Assembly (NCBI GenBank): GCA_021298655.1
Contig: JAJTFK010000005.1
Span: 1-64,000 of the forward strand
DNA: 64,000 nucleotides
Origin: Cryomorphaceae bacterium
Lineage (GTDB): Bacteria > Bacteroidota > Bacteroidia > Flavobacteriales > Schleiferiaceae
Direction of reading: 5' to 3'
Part shown: positions 42,648 to 51,005 of the stretch, piece after piece
How positions within the stretch are numbered: position 1 is the stretch's first letter
How the letters are laid out: the number at the start of each line of letters is the position of its first letter
The notes under the pieces: generated by a model
What the model was told of the DNA's origin: nothing
Seen by the model: the letters and a program-made list of their open reading frames with translations, nothing else
Databases searched by the model: none
Made by a program: the position numbers and the translations under genes

Positions 42648-44162
42648 CTACTGAACGTCTAGAACTACGTTGGAAATGTTTTCAATGCGCGCACCCTGCG
42701 GGGTTTGTGCCTTGATTTTGCGAATAGATACCGAAGATCCCGGGCGCAGGCGCTCGATCTGGTCGCGCAGGTCGTTGGGAACCTTGTTGCCTTTTACTTG
42801 AATGGCGGGCTTGCCCTCGAGCTTGATTTCAAACGCGGTAACGCTCAACGGTAGGTCAAATGGGAAATCCTGGTACTCGGCCTCCACAATGCCCTTGGCC
42901 AGCAGGCTGGTCGAAATCATGCCCTCTTTTTTCTTGTAGACCGTACCTACGGCTTGAGGAAGGCCCTTGATGCGGTAGATCTTCTGTCCGGCCTTGCGCG
43001 TCTTGCCATCCTTTTCCTTCACGGAAACCGAAATGGTAACTTCCTTGCCCTCGACCTTCGTCACGTCGGCGACGTAGTTGCCGGCCTTGCCCGAAATACC
43101 GGGACCCGACACGATAAGGTTTTCGGGAGCAACCCCCGGAACCGAAACCTCGATGGGGTTGTCTACGTTGCGGTACAGCACGTTCATCTTGGTGGCGGCA
43201 ATAACCACGCTTGGCGGGGCCACGGTGTAGGTCAGCTCAAAGGGGTAGTCCTTGTCGCCGCCGGGAACGCGCATGCTGCCCTTGAGCGTCTTGCTGCCGT
43301 TGCCCGATCCTTGAATGCGGATTTTACCCACGCCCTCTTCCACAGACTGCGGCGTAACGCCGATGAACTGCGGGTTGCGGCCCTTGTCGTAGGCAGCCAG
43401 GAACACGTCCGCCTCGAGGTAGTCTCCTTGGGTTACGTAGGTGCTCTTGGGCATAACCACGGCGCGCACGTTGTCAAACTTCAGCGTGTTGGCGTCGATT
43501 TGGCCGTAAAGGTGCTCTACCGTCTTGGCCTCCATTCGGCGCACGCGCGACTGCAGGTCGGTCAAGAACGGGATGATGCCCGCCAACGGAAGTTCCGCAA
43601 ACGTGGCGCGCTCCCACGACATTTTTTTGCCCTCAACAACCTCGTCGTCAAACGTAAACGTCTCGGCAATCGCTGCCTTCATGGTTTGATCCCCGTCCGT
43701 TTGCGACTCCAGGAAGGTTCGGTAGGCAATAAGGCGCTCCTTGATTTCCTTGGCCATGCCTTTACCTCCGATGCTCTTGTCGTTCACCAGGTAGTTCTCG
43801 GCAATGTCGCGGTTGTCTGCACCCTTGTAGCGCCCTTCTTCGTCGATGCCGCCCGTTAGGGTGATCATCTCTTCCTTGGCCGTTTTGATCATGGCAAAAA
43901 CTTCCTCGGATTGCTTCTGAACCTCTTTGGCGCGCTCGTTCACGGGAATAGCACGCGGATTTTCAGAAACCTGGGCCTGAATGGCCTGATACATAGTGGC
44001 TGTTCCACGTTCTACCGTGCTGACCGTAGCGTTCATCCCGAGGTCCAGCTTGGCGAGGACGCGGAGGATGTCTTTCGATACGTTCAATGCCAGCATGGCG
44101 GTCAACACGAGGTACATCATGTTGATCATCTTCTGACGTGGAGAAATTTTACCTGAAGCCAT
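42648..44162 (-). CDS. gldM: T9SS/gliding motor protein GldM (PorM)
   Basis: A 504-residue bitopic inner-membrane protein. The N-terminus has the conserved SPRQKMINMMYLVLTAMLAL, whose hydrophobic part is the single transmembrane helix (about residues 12-30). The large periplasmic part forms the D1-D4 rod-like domains; KSTYVTQGDYLEADVFLAAY near residue 240 is typical. GldM and GldL are the proton-driven motor of type IX secretion. It sits 48 bases after gldL. Confidence 0.96.
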   Translation of the reverse strand: MASGKISPRQKMINMMYLVLTAMLALNVSKDILRVLAKLDLGMNATVSTVERGTATMYQAIQAQVSENPRAIPVNERAKEVQKQSEEVFAMIKTAKEEMITLTGGIDEEGRYKGADNRDIAENYLVNDKSIGGKGMAKEIKERLIAYRTFLESQTDGDQTMKAAIAETFTFDDEVVEGKKMSWERATFAELPLAGIIPFLTDLQSRVRRMEAKTVEHLYGQIDANTLKFDNVRAVVMPKSTYVTQGDYLEADVFLAAYDKGRNPQFIGVTPQSVEEGVGKIRIQGSGNGSKTLKGSMRVPGGDKDYPFELTYTVAPPSVVIAATKMNVLYRNVDNPIEVSVPGVAPENLIVSGPGISGKAGNYVADVTKVEGKEVTISVSVKEKDGKTRKAGQKIYRIKGLPQAVGTVYKKKEGMISTSLLAKGIVEAEYQDFPFDLPLSVTAFEIKLEGKPAIQVKGNKVPNDLRDQIERLRPGSSVSIRKIKAQTPQGARIENISNVVLDVQ

Positions 44163-44210
44163 TATTTTTTACTAATCCAATTATCAATAGGTTGAACAGA
44201 ACGTTATCGC

Positions 44211-44873
44211 TTAGGAGCGAACGTTCATGGCGGCGAGCATGTTTCCGTACACGGAATTCAGCTGCGACAGGTTTTGGCTCAACTTCGTGACTTCGCCAGC
44301 AAGGGCTTCGGTATTTTGGGCAGATGCGCTCAACTTCTCCATAACCGTGTTTTGGATGTCGACCTGGCTGGTCGTGTTCTCCAATTGAACGGCATAGAGG
44401 GCGTTCAGGGCCTCCATATTTTTGGCGGCGGCACCCAGCTGCTGGCTGTAGGCAGCGGTAGCACCCGCAGCGTCGGTTGCGGTGTTGAGTGAAGCGGCGG
44501 TTTCGCTCAGCTTGCGCATTCCGGCTGAAAGGCTTTCAAGCAACTCGGGTCCGATTTTGGCTTCTTCGAGCATGCGGTCGAGCTCCTGGGTTACGGTTCC
44601 GCTCGATCCCTTGCGGGCCTTCTTTTCGGTAGCGGGCTCGTTCTCCAACTCGGGGTACACCAAGGCCCAATCGTAGTCTTTGGGTTGGGCTTCAAACGCA
44701 GAGATGGCGAAGATTACCGCCTCCGTGGTAAGACCGATGATGAGCATCAAATCCGCACCCTTGAGGTGGAGGATTTTGAACAGCGCACCCATAATAACGA
44801 CCGCTGCACCCAAACCGTAAAGCTTGGTCATGAAATTCTTGAAGCGCTTGCCGTTAACGTCGATTAAAGCCAT
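44211..44873 (-). CDS. gldL: T9SS/gliding motor protein GldL (PorL)
   Basis: A 220-residue inner-membrane protein with two transmembrane helices near residues 15-33 and 38-58. The second has the conserved acidic residue (IIGLTTEAVIFAISAFE), the presumed proton-path glutamate. The cytosolic part is helical and Ala/Glu-rich. Five GldL wrap the GldM helices to form the motor. The short length and both helices match the family. Confidence 0.95.
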   Translation of the reverse strand: MALIDVNGKRFKNFMTKLYGLGAAVVIMGALFKILHLKGADLMLIIGLTTEAVIFAISAFEAQPKDYDWALVYPELENEPATEKKARKGSSGTVTQELDRMLEEAKIGPELLESLSAGMRKLSETAASLNTATDAAGATAAYSQQLGAAAKNMEALNALYAVQLENTTSQVDIQNTVMEKLSASAQNTEALAGEVTKLSQNLSQLNSVYGNMLAAMNVRS

Positions 44874-44921
44874 GGTGAAGGGAGTTAAGGGGGTTAAGAG
44901 AGAGGTTGTTGAATAAAATTT

Positions 44922-46355
44922 TTAGAAGTCGCGGCGGTCGCGTCCGAGGAAGCTCTGCACGGTGCGGAATCCGATGTAGGATTTAGCGGTATCCTGGTAT
45001 TCGTAGTCGCGCATGCCGTTTTGCATGAAAATGGCTACGTCCTTCCACGATCCACCGCGAATGACCTTGCGCTTGAGCGTCGTGGGATCCGACTCTGCGG
45101 CGTTGTACTTGAAGTCGGGGCTGAAATCCGCCACGTAGAAGTACGAGGCTTCGTCCCAAGCGGTGCTGGTCCATTCGGCCACGTTTCCGGCCATGTCGTA
45201 GAGGCCGTATCCGTTGGGTTCGTAGCTGTGAACGCGCACCGGGTACATGCCGCCGTCGGCAACGAGGTTACCGCGTCCGGGCTTAAAGTTGGCCAAGAAA
45301 CAGCCTTTGCTGTTGGTCGTGTAGGGTCCACCCCAAGGGTAGGTGGTGAGTTCGCGTCCGCCGCGGGCTGCATACTCCCATTCCGCTTCGGTAGGAAGGC
45401 GGAACTCGTTCTCAATGAAGTCGTTGTTTTGCTTCAAGTAGGTGTTGCGGTAGTGCGTGCGCCAGTTGGCAAAGGCCGTGGCCTGCTTCCAGCTAACACC
45501 AACTACGGGGTACTCGTCGTAGGCGGGGTGCCAGAAGTAGTTGTCGTGCAGGTTTTCGTTGAACGAGTAGGTGAAGTCCGAAATCCAGGCGAGCGTATCC
45601 GGGTAAACGTTTACGATTTCGCTCACAAAGAAGCTCGAGCGATCGGATTCCTTCTTTCCGTTTTTGATGTAGTCGCGGTAGGAGAAGGTTTTTCCGTCGC
45701 CATTGGCATCGCGGAAGTCCTTCTGCCAGCGGTTCTCCTTGGAGGCCGCCTTTTGCTTATCAACCCAAAAGTGCAGGTAGTTAAGTTGGCGCGAATCGAT
45801 GCTGCGGCCGCCCAAGAAGCGCTCTTCGGGCGACAGGTACATGGACTCAATCACTTCGGTGTACTCCTCAGACGGGTAGCGATCGACATCCCAAACCAGG
45901 CGACGGGTCCAGTCCAGGTAGGTCTGCATCGAGTCGGGGTAGTTCAGTCCTACGTATTCTTCGTAGAACGTTGGGTTGTTCATGTCCGCGTAGTTGATGT
46001 ACTCGTAGCCCTCAACCATGCCTTCGGCCAAACGGAAGCGCAGGATGGAGTCGCGAACCCAATCGACGAATTGACGGTACTCGTTGTTGGTGATTTCGGT
46101 CTCGTCCATGTAAAAGGCGGGAACCGAAACGGACTTGGTGGAAGCCGTAAGCGTTGCCGGTACATCTACGTCGGAGTTGCCCATGGCGAACTGTCCTTGA
46201 GGAATGAATACCATTCCGTAGGGGTCTGACGGGTAAAAGTCGGGGCGGTTTTGAACGCCAACCAATTCCCCGTGGTCGCCGCCGGAACAGGCAGCGAGAA
46301 GGACCGCGGCTAGTGCGGTCAGGGAAAAGGATTTAACCATTTTGAAGTGTTTCAT
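44922..46355 (-). CDS. gldK: T9SS lipoprotein GldK (PorK)
   Basis: A 477-residue lipoprotein with lipobox LLAAC near residue 22. The mature protein has the formylglycine-generating-enzyme/sulfatase-modifying fold: MVFIPQGQFAMGNSDVDVP near residue 49, DETEITNNEYRQF, FRLPTEAEWEYAARGG and YDMAGNVAEWTSTAWDE. In T9SS the domain has a structural rather than enzymatic role and forms the outer-membrane-associated ring with GldN. It lies 32 bases after sprF. Confidence 0.95.
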   Translation of the reverse strand: MKHFKMVKSFSLTALAAVLLAACSGGDHGELVGVQNRPDFYPSDPYGMVFIPQGQFAMGNSDVDVPATLTASTKSVSVPAFYMDETEITNNEYRQFVDWVRDSILRFRLAEGMVEGYEYINYADMNNPTFYEEYVGLNYPDSMQTYLDWTRRLVWDVDRYPSEEYTEVIESMYLSPEERFLGGRSIDSRQLNYLHFWVDKQKAASKENRWQKDFRDANGDGKTFSYRDYIKNGKKESDRSSFFVSEIVNVYPDTLAWISDFTYSFNENLHDNYFWHPAYDEYPVVGVSWKQATAFANWRTHYRNTYLKQNNDFIENEFRLPTEAEWEYAARGGRELTTYPWGGPYTTNSKGCFLANFKPGRGNLVADGGMYPVRVHSYEPNGYGLYDMAGNVAEWTSTAWDEASYFYVADFSPDFKYNAAESDPTTLKRKVIRGGSWKDVAIFMQNGMRDYEYQDTAKSYIGFRTVQSFLGRDRRDF

Positions 46356-46387
46356 GGTTTTGGTCTAACGTCGTTGAGGGCGCGATA

Positions 46388-47329
46388 TTACAAAAATCTT
46401 GGGTTACGGTAGCTACCGTTGATGCGCGGTGGAATTTCTATGGTGAAGCAGTAGGTCAGAAATAGCTCGTGAGAGCCTGAAGAATAAGCACTTAGCGATG
46501 AAGTGGTCAGGTCATATGAATACGAAGCCCGAAGCGAAGGCATAATTTGGTATCCGAGCATGATGCTCATGGCGTCCTGATTCCGGTATCCGAGGCCCGC
46601 GTACAGCTTGTCCATGATTACGGCATTGGCGTTCAGATCGAGCGAAAGGTTGGAATTGAGGTCCGACTTAATCAATACGCTGGGCGTGATGCGAATGGGA
46701 GTTGAAGTGGGAAGGTCGAAACTGTATCCCCCGGTTAGGAAGTAGTGCAGCGTGCTTTTGTACCGAGCGGAGCTGCCCGAAAACGTGGCGTCGCTCTGGA
46801 GCAGGCGCGAGGTGGAAAGGCCGGCAAACCACGTGTCGGTGGTGTAGTAGGCTCCGAAGTTCAGTTCCGGGGTGAAGGAGGTAGCGCCGGTTCCAGCAAC
46901 CGCGGGATCGCTGGGGTTGTCGGGGTAAATCCACTGCGCGTTGCGCACGTTTTTGTTTTTGAAGTCCACCGAAAGGCCCAAACCAAGGCGGCCGGCGCCA
47001 AGGTCCATCTGGTAGGCGTAGCCCAAAGCGGCAGATACGTCTTCAAAAAAACCAATCCGGTCGTTGACGATGTTCACCATGAGTCCGCCGTGGAGCACCT
47101 CTACCGGAATGGAAGCGTTCACATTCAATGTGGTCGGCGCACCCTCGAATCCGACCCACTGCAGGCGTTGCCCCATGTTCACACAAATGCCTTCGCCGCT
47201 TCCCGCAACGCCCGGATTGAACCCAAGACGGTTGTGGTAGTATTGGGTGAACTGCACGTCCTGTTGCGCCCATAGTGCGCTGGAACTGAGTGCAATTACG
47301 CCTGCAATAAGGTGTTTAAAACGAATCAT
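46388..47329 (-). CDS. sprF: T9SS outer-membrane protein PorP/SprF
   Basis: A 313-residue outer-membrane beta-barrel of the PorP/SprF family. A signal peptide covers residues 1-21 (ends LWAQ). The family opening QDVQFTQYYHNRLGFNPGVAG follows, and the last residues are NPRFL. Members anchor substrates or pass them through the type IX translocon. Its place directly before gldK is the usual arrangement. The frame is open upstream, but MIRFKHLIAG is the start. Confidence 0.93.
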   Translation of the reverse strand: MIRFKHLIAGVIALSSSALWAQQDVQFTQYYHNRLGFNPGVAGSGEGICVNMGQRLQWVGFEGAPTTLNVNASIPVEVLHGGLMVNIVNDRIGFFEDVSAALGYAYQMDLGAGRLGLGLSVDFKNKNVRNAQWIYPDNPSDPAVAGTGATSFTPELNFGAYYTTDTWFAGLSTSRLLQSDATFSGSSARYKSTLHYFLTGGYSFDLPTSTPIRITPSVLIKSDLNSNLSLDLNANAVIMDKLYAGLGYRNQDAMSIMLGYQIMPSLRASYSYDLTTSSLSAYSSGSHELFLTYCFTIEIPPRINGSYRNPRFL

Positions 47330-47359
47330 CCGGGTGTTCAGGGTCAAGCGAATCAGCGC

Positions 47360-47391
47360 TAAAAGTAGGAAAAAATTAGATTGCTCCTCAA
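47360..47391 (-). promoter_or_regulatory. Promoter of sprF-gldKLMN
   Basis: -7 box TACTTTTA (47360-47367), one base from consensus, lies 30 nt before sprF. TTG at 47391-47389 is 21 nt upstream of it. Confidence 0.5.
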
Positions 47392-47397
47392 ACTTTT

Positions 47398-48528
47398 CTA
47401 AATGCCGCGGCGAACGATGCGCCACCAAACGGCGGGAATTTCTCCATTTTGGGCCAAACTGTAGTCGTCCATGCTGCACGGTACCAGGCTGTGTCGGGCG
47501 TCTTCGCCGGGGTGGTTGGGGACTTCGATCCACCAGCGCTGGCTCCAAGGCGATTTGTAAAAAACCAATTCACCCGTTTCGTTCGGAAGCAGCACCGTAA
47601 ACCGGAGGTATTCGGCCTTGGCCCGGAGGGGGAAGTCGCCTACGCGGCCGGCCACGCCATCCAAAAAGTACCAAATGCCCTGCGCCCAGAGGTGGGCATT
47701 CTGCCCGTCGAGGTCCCGTGATCCAACAAAGTCGGCGGCGCAGAGGGCAGCGAGCTTGTCGCTGTACCCGGCATAGCGCAATATGGCGCAAAACGACTCA
47801 CCCGTGAGGCCGTTGGGATTGGCTTCGTGTTGGGCGGGCGCATCGGCGGCGCGAACGGCGGCGTTGTGCACGACGACCAAATCGGCGTCGCGGATCCAGG
47901 GCTCCGCGCGCTGAATGGGGAGTAGTTCCCCGACGCGGTGAACCTCAAGGTGCATTTTTTCAGCTAGGTCCAGGACCGACTGCGCCACAAAATAGCTCTG
48001 GTGCGCGAGGTGGCTCACGTGAAACAAGCGAAACGGCTTCATGGTGAGCATTTGGGCAAGAAGGTTGCTCCGATCGGGGAGCACCTGGTCGTCGCCCAGC
48101 GCGATTCGGTTGTTGACGAAGCAGGCATTTATTGTCCGCTCCAGTCGGCCAAAGGCTCGGTATACCGCAAGGGGCCAGTCCGAATCGGCCCCAAGGAAAA
48201 CGGGAATGCACCCGTACTGAAGGACTTCTACGGCTAATTCCTCCACGGCGACCATCGTGTCGACGCGGTCGCGCCCGGGCCGAAGGTTTCCAAGGTCGGC
48301 AACCCGAAGGTCCCACGAACCCCAAAACAGGGGATAGAGCGCGCGCCGAACGCTGTCGGCGACGTCGTGGGCGGCTGCACGCTGCTCCGGAACCCCAATC
48401 AGCGCAACGGCCACGCCGCGCAGGTCCGGCAGGCCGTCGGCGTGCAGCAGCAAGCTGGCGCCTAGGGTCTCTTGGGGCCATGCCTCCGTGAATTCCGGGC
48501 CTAAGGGTTCAAGCCATTCGGTTCCCAT
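47398..48528 (-). CDS. Arginase/formimidoylglutamase-like protein, catalytic motifs degenerate
   Basis: A 376-residue protein that has the ureohydrolase (arginase) fold by overall pattern, including GCIPVFLGADSDWPLA near residue 105 and DADLVVVHNAAVRAADAP near residue 213. In active enzymes these carry GGDHS and DxDxxDP manganese ligands; here GADSD and VHNAAVRAADAP lack most of them, so the protein is probably not an active hydrolase. Similar proteins sit between topA and T9SS genes in other Flavobacteria, as far as I recall, so it may be a T9SS-associated factor. Function is open. Confidence 0.7.
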   Translation of the reverse strand: MGTEWLEPLGPEFTEAWPQETLGASLLLHADGLPDLRGVAVALIGVPEQRAAAHDVADSVRRALYPLFWGSWDLRVADLGNLRPGRDRVDTMVAVEELAVEVLQYGCIPVFLGADSDWPLAVYRAFGRLERTINACFVNNRIALGDDQVLPDRSNLLAQMLTMKPFRLFHVSHLAHQSYFVAQSVLDLAEKMHLEVHRVGELLPIQRAEPWIRDADLVVVHNAAVRAADAPAQHEANPNGLTGESFCAILRYAGYSDKLAALCAADFVGSRDLDGQNAHLWAQGIWYFLDGVAGRVGDFPLRAKAEYLRFTVLLPNETGELVFYKSPWSQRWWIEVPNHPGEDARHSLVPCSMDDYSLAQNGEIPAVWWRIVRRGI

Positions 48529-48531
48529 GGA

Positions 48532-50895
48532 TTACTTGGTTTTGGTTTTGCGTGCGGTTTTTTTCGCGGCGGATTTGGGTTTGGCCGAACTGCGTCCACG
48601 GCCCTTGGTGGCCGGCGCGGCGCTCGCGTGCTTGGCGCAGAGTTCGATCACGTCGTCGACACTAAGTCCTTCGGGTTCCGTTCCGCGCGGAATTTTCACG
48701 TTTTCCTTGCCCCATTTGAGGTAGGGGCCGAAGCGCCCTTTGCGCAACTCGACTTCGCCCTGGGGCGTGGAGTAGGTTTTCATCAGCGAAGCTTGGGCCG
48801 CAGCGAGCTTGGCTTTCACGAATTCAATGGCCTCGGACTCGGTCACGGTGAGCGGCGTCGCGGGCGGCGTAATGCTCGCAAAGGTTTTGTCCCACTGAAT
48901 GTAGGGTCCAAAGCGACCGAAGTTGGCGCGCATCGGCTTGCCTTCGTATTCGCCGACGAGCCTCGGCAGGCGCAGCAGCTGCAGGGCATCCGGCAGCGTG
49001 ATTTTATCGAGGGTGTAGGGTTCGGGAATGCCGACAAACTTCGCGTCGGCCTCGTCCCCGTCGCCGCCGCCCAGCATGACGACCGGGCCAAATCGGGCCA
49101 GACGCGCCGATACCTGACGGCCGCTCTCGGGGTGGGTTCCGAGAACGCGCACCGAGCGAACCCGGTCACCTTCTTCGGAATCCTGAACCAGGGGGTGAAA
49201 TTTGGCGTAAAAGTCGCGGAGCACGGACTGCCATTCCGCGCGGCCGCTGGCCACTTCGTCGAACTGGGCCTCCATTTTGGCGGTGAAGGAGTAATCCATG
49301 ACGCCGCCAAAGTTGGCGACCAGGTAGTCGGTCACGAGGTTGCCGATGTCGGTGGGAACCAAGCGCCCCTTGTCGGAACCGAATTTTTCTTCGCGCTGCC
49401 CCCAGTTCCATTGGCTGCCGCCGGTCCATTCGGCAAACGCGACCTGGCGCACTTCGCCTTCGCGCACGCCCTTGGCCACGTAGCCACGGTTTTGGATGGT
49501 AGAAATGGTCGGGGCGTAGGTGGACGGACGTCCGATGCCTTCTTCTTCGAGGGCCTTTACCAGCGTTGCTTCGGTAAAGCGCCCCGGAGGGCGGGTGAAT
49601 CGCTGGGTAGCGGTAGCGGTGGTGAGGGCCACGGAGTCTCCCTGCTTGAGCGGCGGAAGCATGCCGGCCTCATCTTCTTCTTCGTCCACGCCTTCGCGGT
49701 ACACCTTTAAAAAGCCTTCGAAGGCAATCATTTCGCCGCGGGCGATGAATTCGGCGGCGGAATTGCTCAAGTGGGCCACGGTGCGGTCGATTTGGGCGTC
49801 GGCCATTTGGCTGGCCAGCGTGCGCTTCCAAATAAGCTCGTAGAGTTTTTTCTCGGCGGCGTCGTTGCCGGCGGACTTCACCAGCATGTTGGTCGGGCGA
49901 ATGGCTTCGTGGGCCTCTTGGGCTCCCGCGCTCTTGGTGGTGTAGCGGCGCGTTTGGGCAAAGTTGGCACCGTAGAGCTCGGTGACGGCGTGGCGGGCGC
50001 CGTTCACGGCTTCGTCCGACAGGTTGACCGAGTCGGTACGCATGTAGGTAATGTGTCCGTTTTCGTAGAGCTTTTGGGCCAAGCTCATCGTGCGGCTCAC
50101 GGCCATGCCCAGCTTGCGCGAAGCCTCTTGCTGCAGCGTCGAGGTAGTGAACGGGGCGGCCGGCTTGCGCGGGGCCGTTTTCTGCTCGAGGCTGCGCACG
50201 CTGAATCCACCTAGGCCCAAGGCGGCGGCCAGGGCATCTACGGCCGCTTGGTTTTTGAGGTCTCCGTGGTACTCGGCGGCAAATCCGGCGCCGTTGGGGG
50301 CCGTAAAGCGGCCTTCCATGCGAAAGTCGATGTCGGAAACGAAGTGTTCGATGGCGCGCTCGCGCTCGACAATCATGCGTACCGCGACCGACTGCACGCG
50401 GCCGGCGCTGAGTCCGCGGCGCACCTTCTTCCAAAGCACGGGCGACAGCTCAAAACCCACCAGGCGGTCGAGTACGCGGCGGGCCTGCTGGGCGTTGACC
50501 AGGTTCATGTCGATGGTCCGCGGGTTGTCGACGGCGCGAAGAATGGCCGTCTTGGTGATCTCGTGGAACACGATGCGCTTGGTCTTGGTCGTGTCGAGGT
50601 CAAGGGCCTCGGCCAGGTGCCACGAAATGGCTTCTCCCTCCCGGTCCTCATCGCTCGCGAGCCACACGGTGTCGGCGCTCTTGGCCAGCTTGCGGAGCTG
50701 GGCGACCACATCTTTTTTGTCGTCGCTCACCACGTACTCGGGGGCGAAACCCTTGGCGACGTCAATTCCGATTCCGCGCTCGGGCAAATCGCGGATGTGC
50801 CCAAAGCTGGAGCGCACGGTGAAGGCGCTGCCGAGGTATTTTTCGATGGTCTTCGCCTTGGCGGGCGATTCGACGATGACGAGGTTTTGGGCCAT
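48532..50895 (-). CDS. topA: DNA topoisomerase I
   Basis: A 787-residue type IA topoisomerase. The TOPRIM domain begins LVIVESPAKAKTIEKYL, with acidic DEDREGEAISWHL near residue 83. The catalytic Tyr is in HITYMRTDSVNLS near residue 298. C-terminal repeats with GRFGPYIQW and GRFGPYLKWG are the DNA-binding modules, followed by a Lys/Ala-rich tail. It relaxes negative supercoils. The frame is open upstream to 50940; the ATG at 50895 (MAQNLVIVESPAK) is the family start. It diverges from miaB. Confidence 0.97.
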   Translation of the reverse strand: MAQNLVIVESPAKAKTIEKYLGSAFTVRSSFGHIRDLPERGIGIDVAKGFAPEYVVSDDKKDVVAQLRKLAKSADTVWLASDEDREGEAISWHLAEALDLDTTKTKRIVFHEITKTAILRAVDNPRTIDMNLVNAQQARRVLDRLVGFELSPVLWKKVRRGLSAGRVQSVAVRMIVERERAIEHFVSDIDFRMEGRFTAPNGAGFAAEYHGDLKNQAAVDALAAALGLGGFSVRSLEQKTAPRKPAAPFTTSTLQQEASRKLGMAVSRTMSLAQKLYENGHITYMRTDSVNLSDEAVNGARHAVTELYGANFAQTRRYTTKSAGAQEAHEAIRPTNMLVKSAGNDAAEKKLYELIWKRTLASQMADAQIDRTVAHLSNSAAEFIARGEMIAFEGFLKVYREGVDEEEDEAGMLPPLKQGDSVALTTATATQRFTRPPGRFTEATLVKALEEEGIGRPSTYAPTISTIQNRGYVAKGVREGEVRQVAFAEWTGGSQWNWGQREEKFGSDKGRLVPTDIGNLVTDYLVANFGGVMDYSFTAKMEAQFDEVASGRAEWQSVLRDFYAKFHPLVQDSEEGDRVRSVRVLGTHPESGRQVSARLARFGPVVMLGGGDGDEADAKFVGIPEPYTLDKITLPDALQLLRLPRLVGEYEGKPMRANFGRFGPYIQWDKTFASITPPATPLTVTESEAIEFVKAKLAAAQASLMKTYSTPQGEVELRKGRFGPYLKWGKENVKIPRGTEPEGLSVDDVIELCAKHASAAPATKGRGRSSAKPKSAAKKTARKTKTK

Positions 50896-50914
50896 GATCC
50901 GGGGTTTACGCGTA

Positions 50915-50922
50915 CAAAGTAA
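50915..50922 (-). promoter_or_regulatory. -7 box candidate of topA
   Basis: TTACTTTG, one base from consensus, lies 19 nt before the start. Confidence 0.4.
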
Positions 50923-50959
50923 CGGCCGGAATCTCCGCAAAACGTTTAAAAAATGAGGC

Positions 50960-50974
50960 TGACATTTTGTCGCG
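50960..50974. promoter_or_regulatory. TGACA-N3/4-TGTC inverted repeat between topA and miaB
   Basis: TGACATTTTGTCGCG shares 13 of 15 bases with TGACAGATTGTCGCG upstream of groES (56070-56084). It lies between the divergent topA and miaB promoters. Confidence 0.4.
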
Positions 50975-50993
50975 TTGGCTCGGACGTAGTCCG

Positions 50994-51001
50994 TATTTTT
51001 G
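50994..51001 (+). promoter_or_regulatory. -7 box of miaB operon
   Basis: TATTTTTG matches TAnnTTTG and ends 4 nt before the ATG at 51006, which fixes that start over 50967. Confidence 0.6.
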
Positions 51002-51005
51002 CGGC

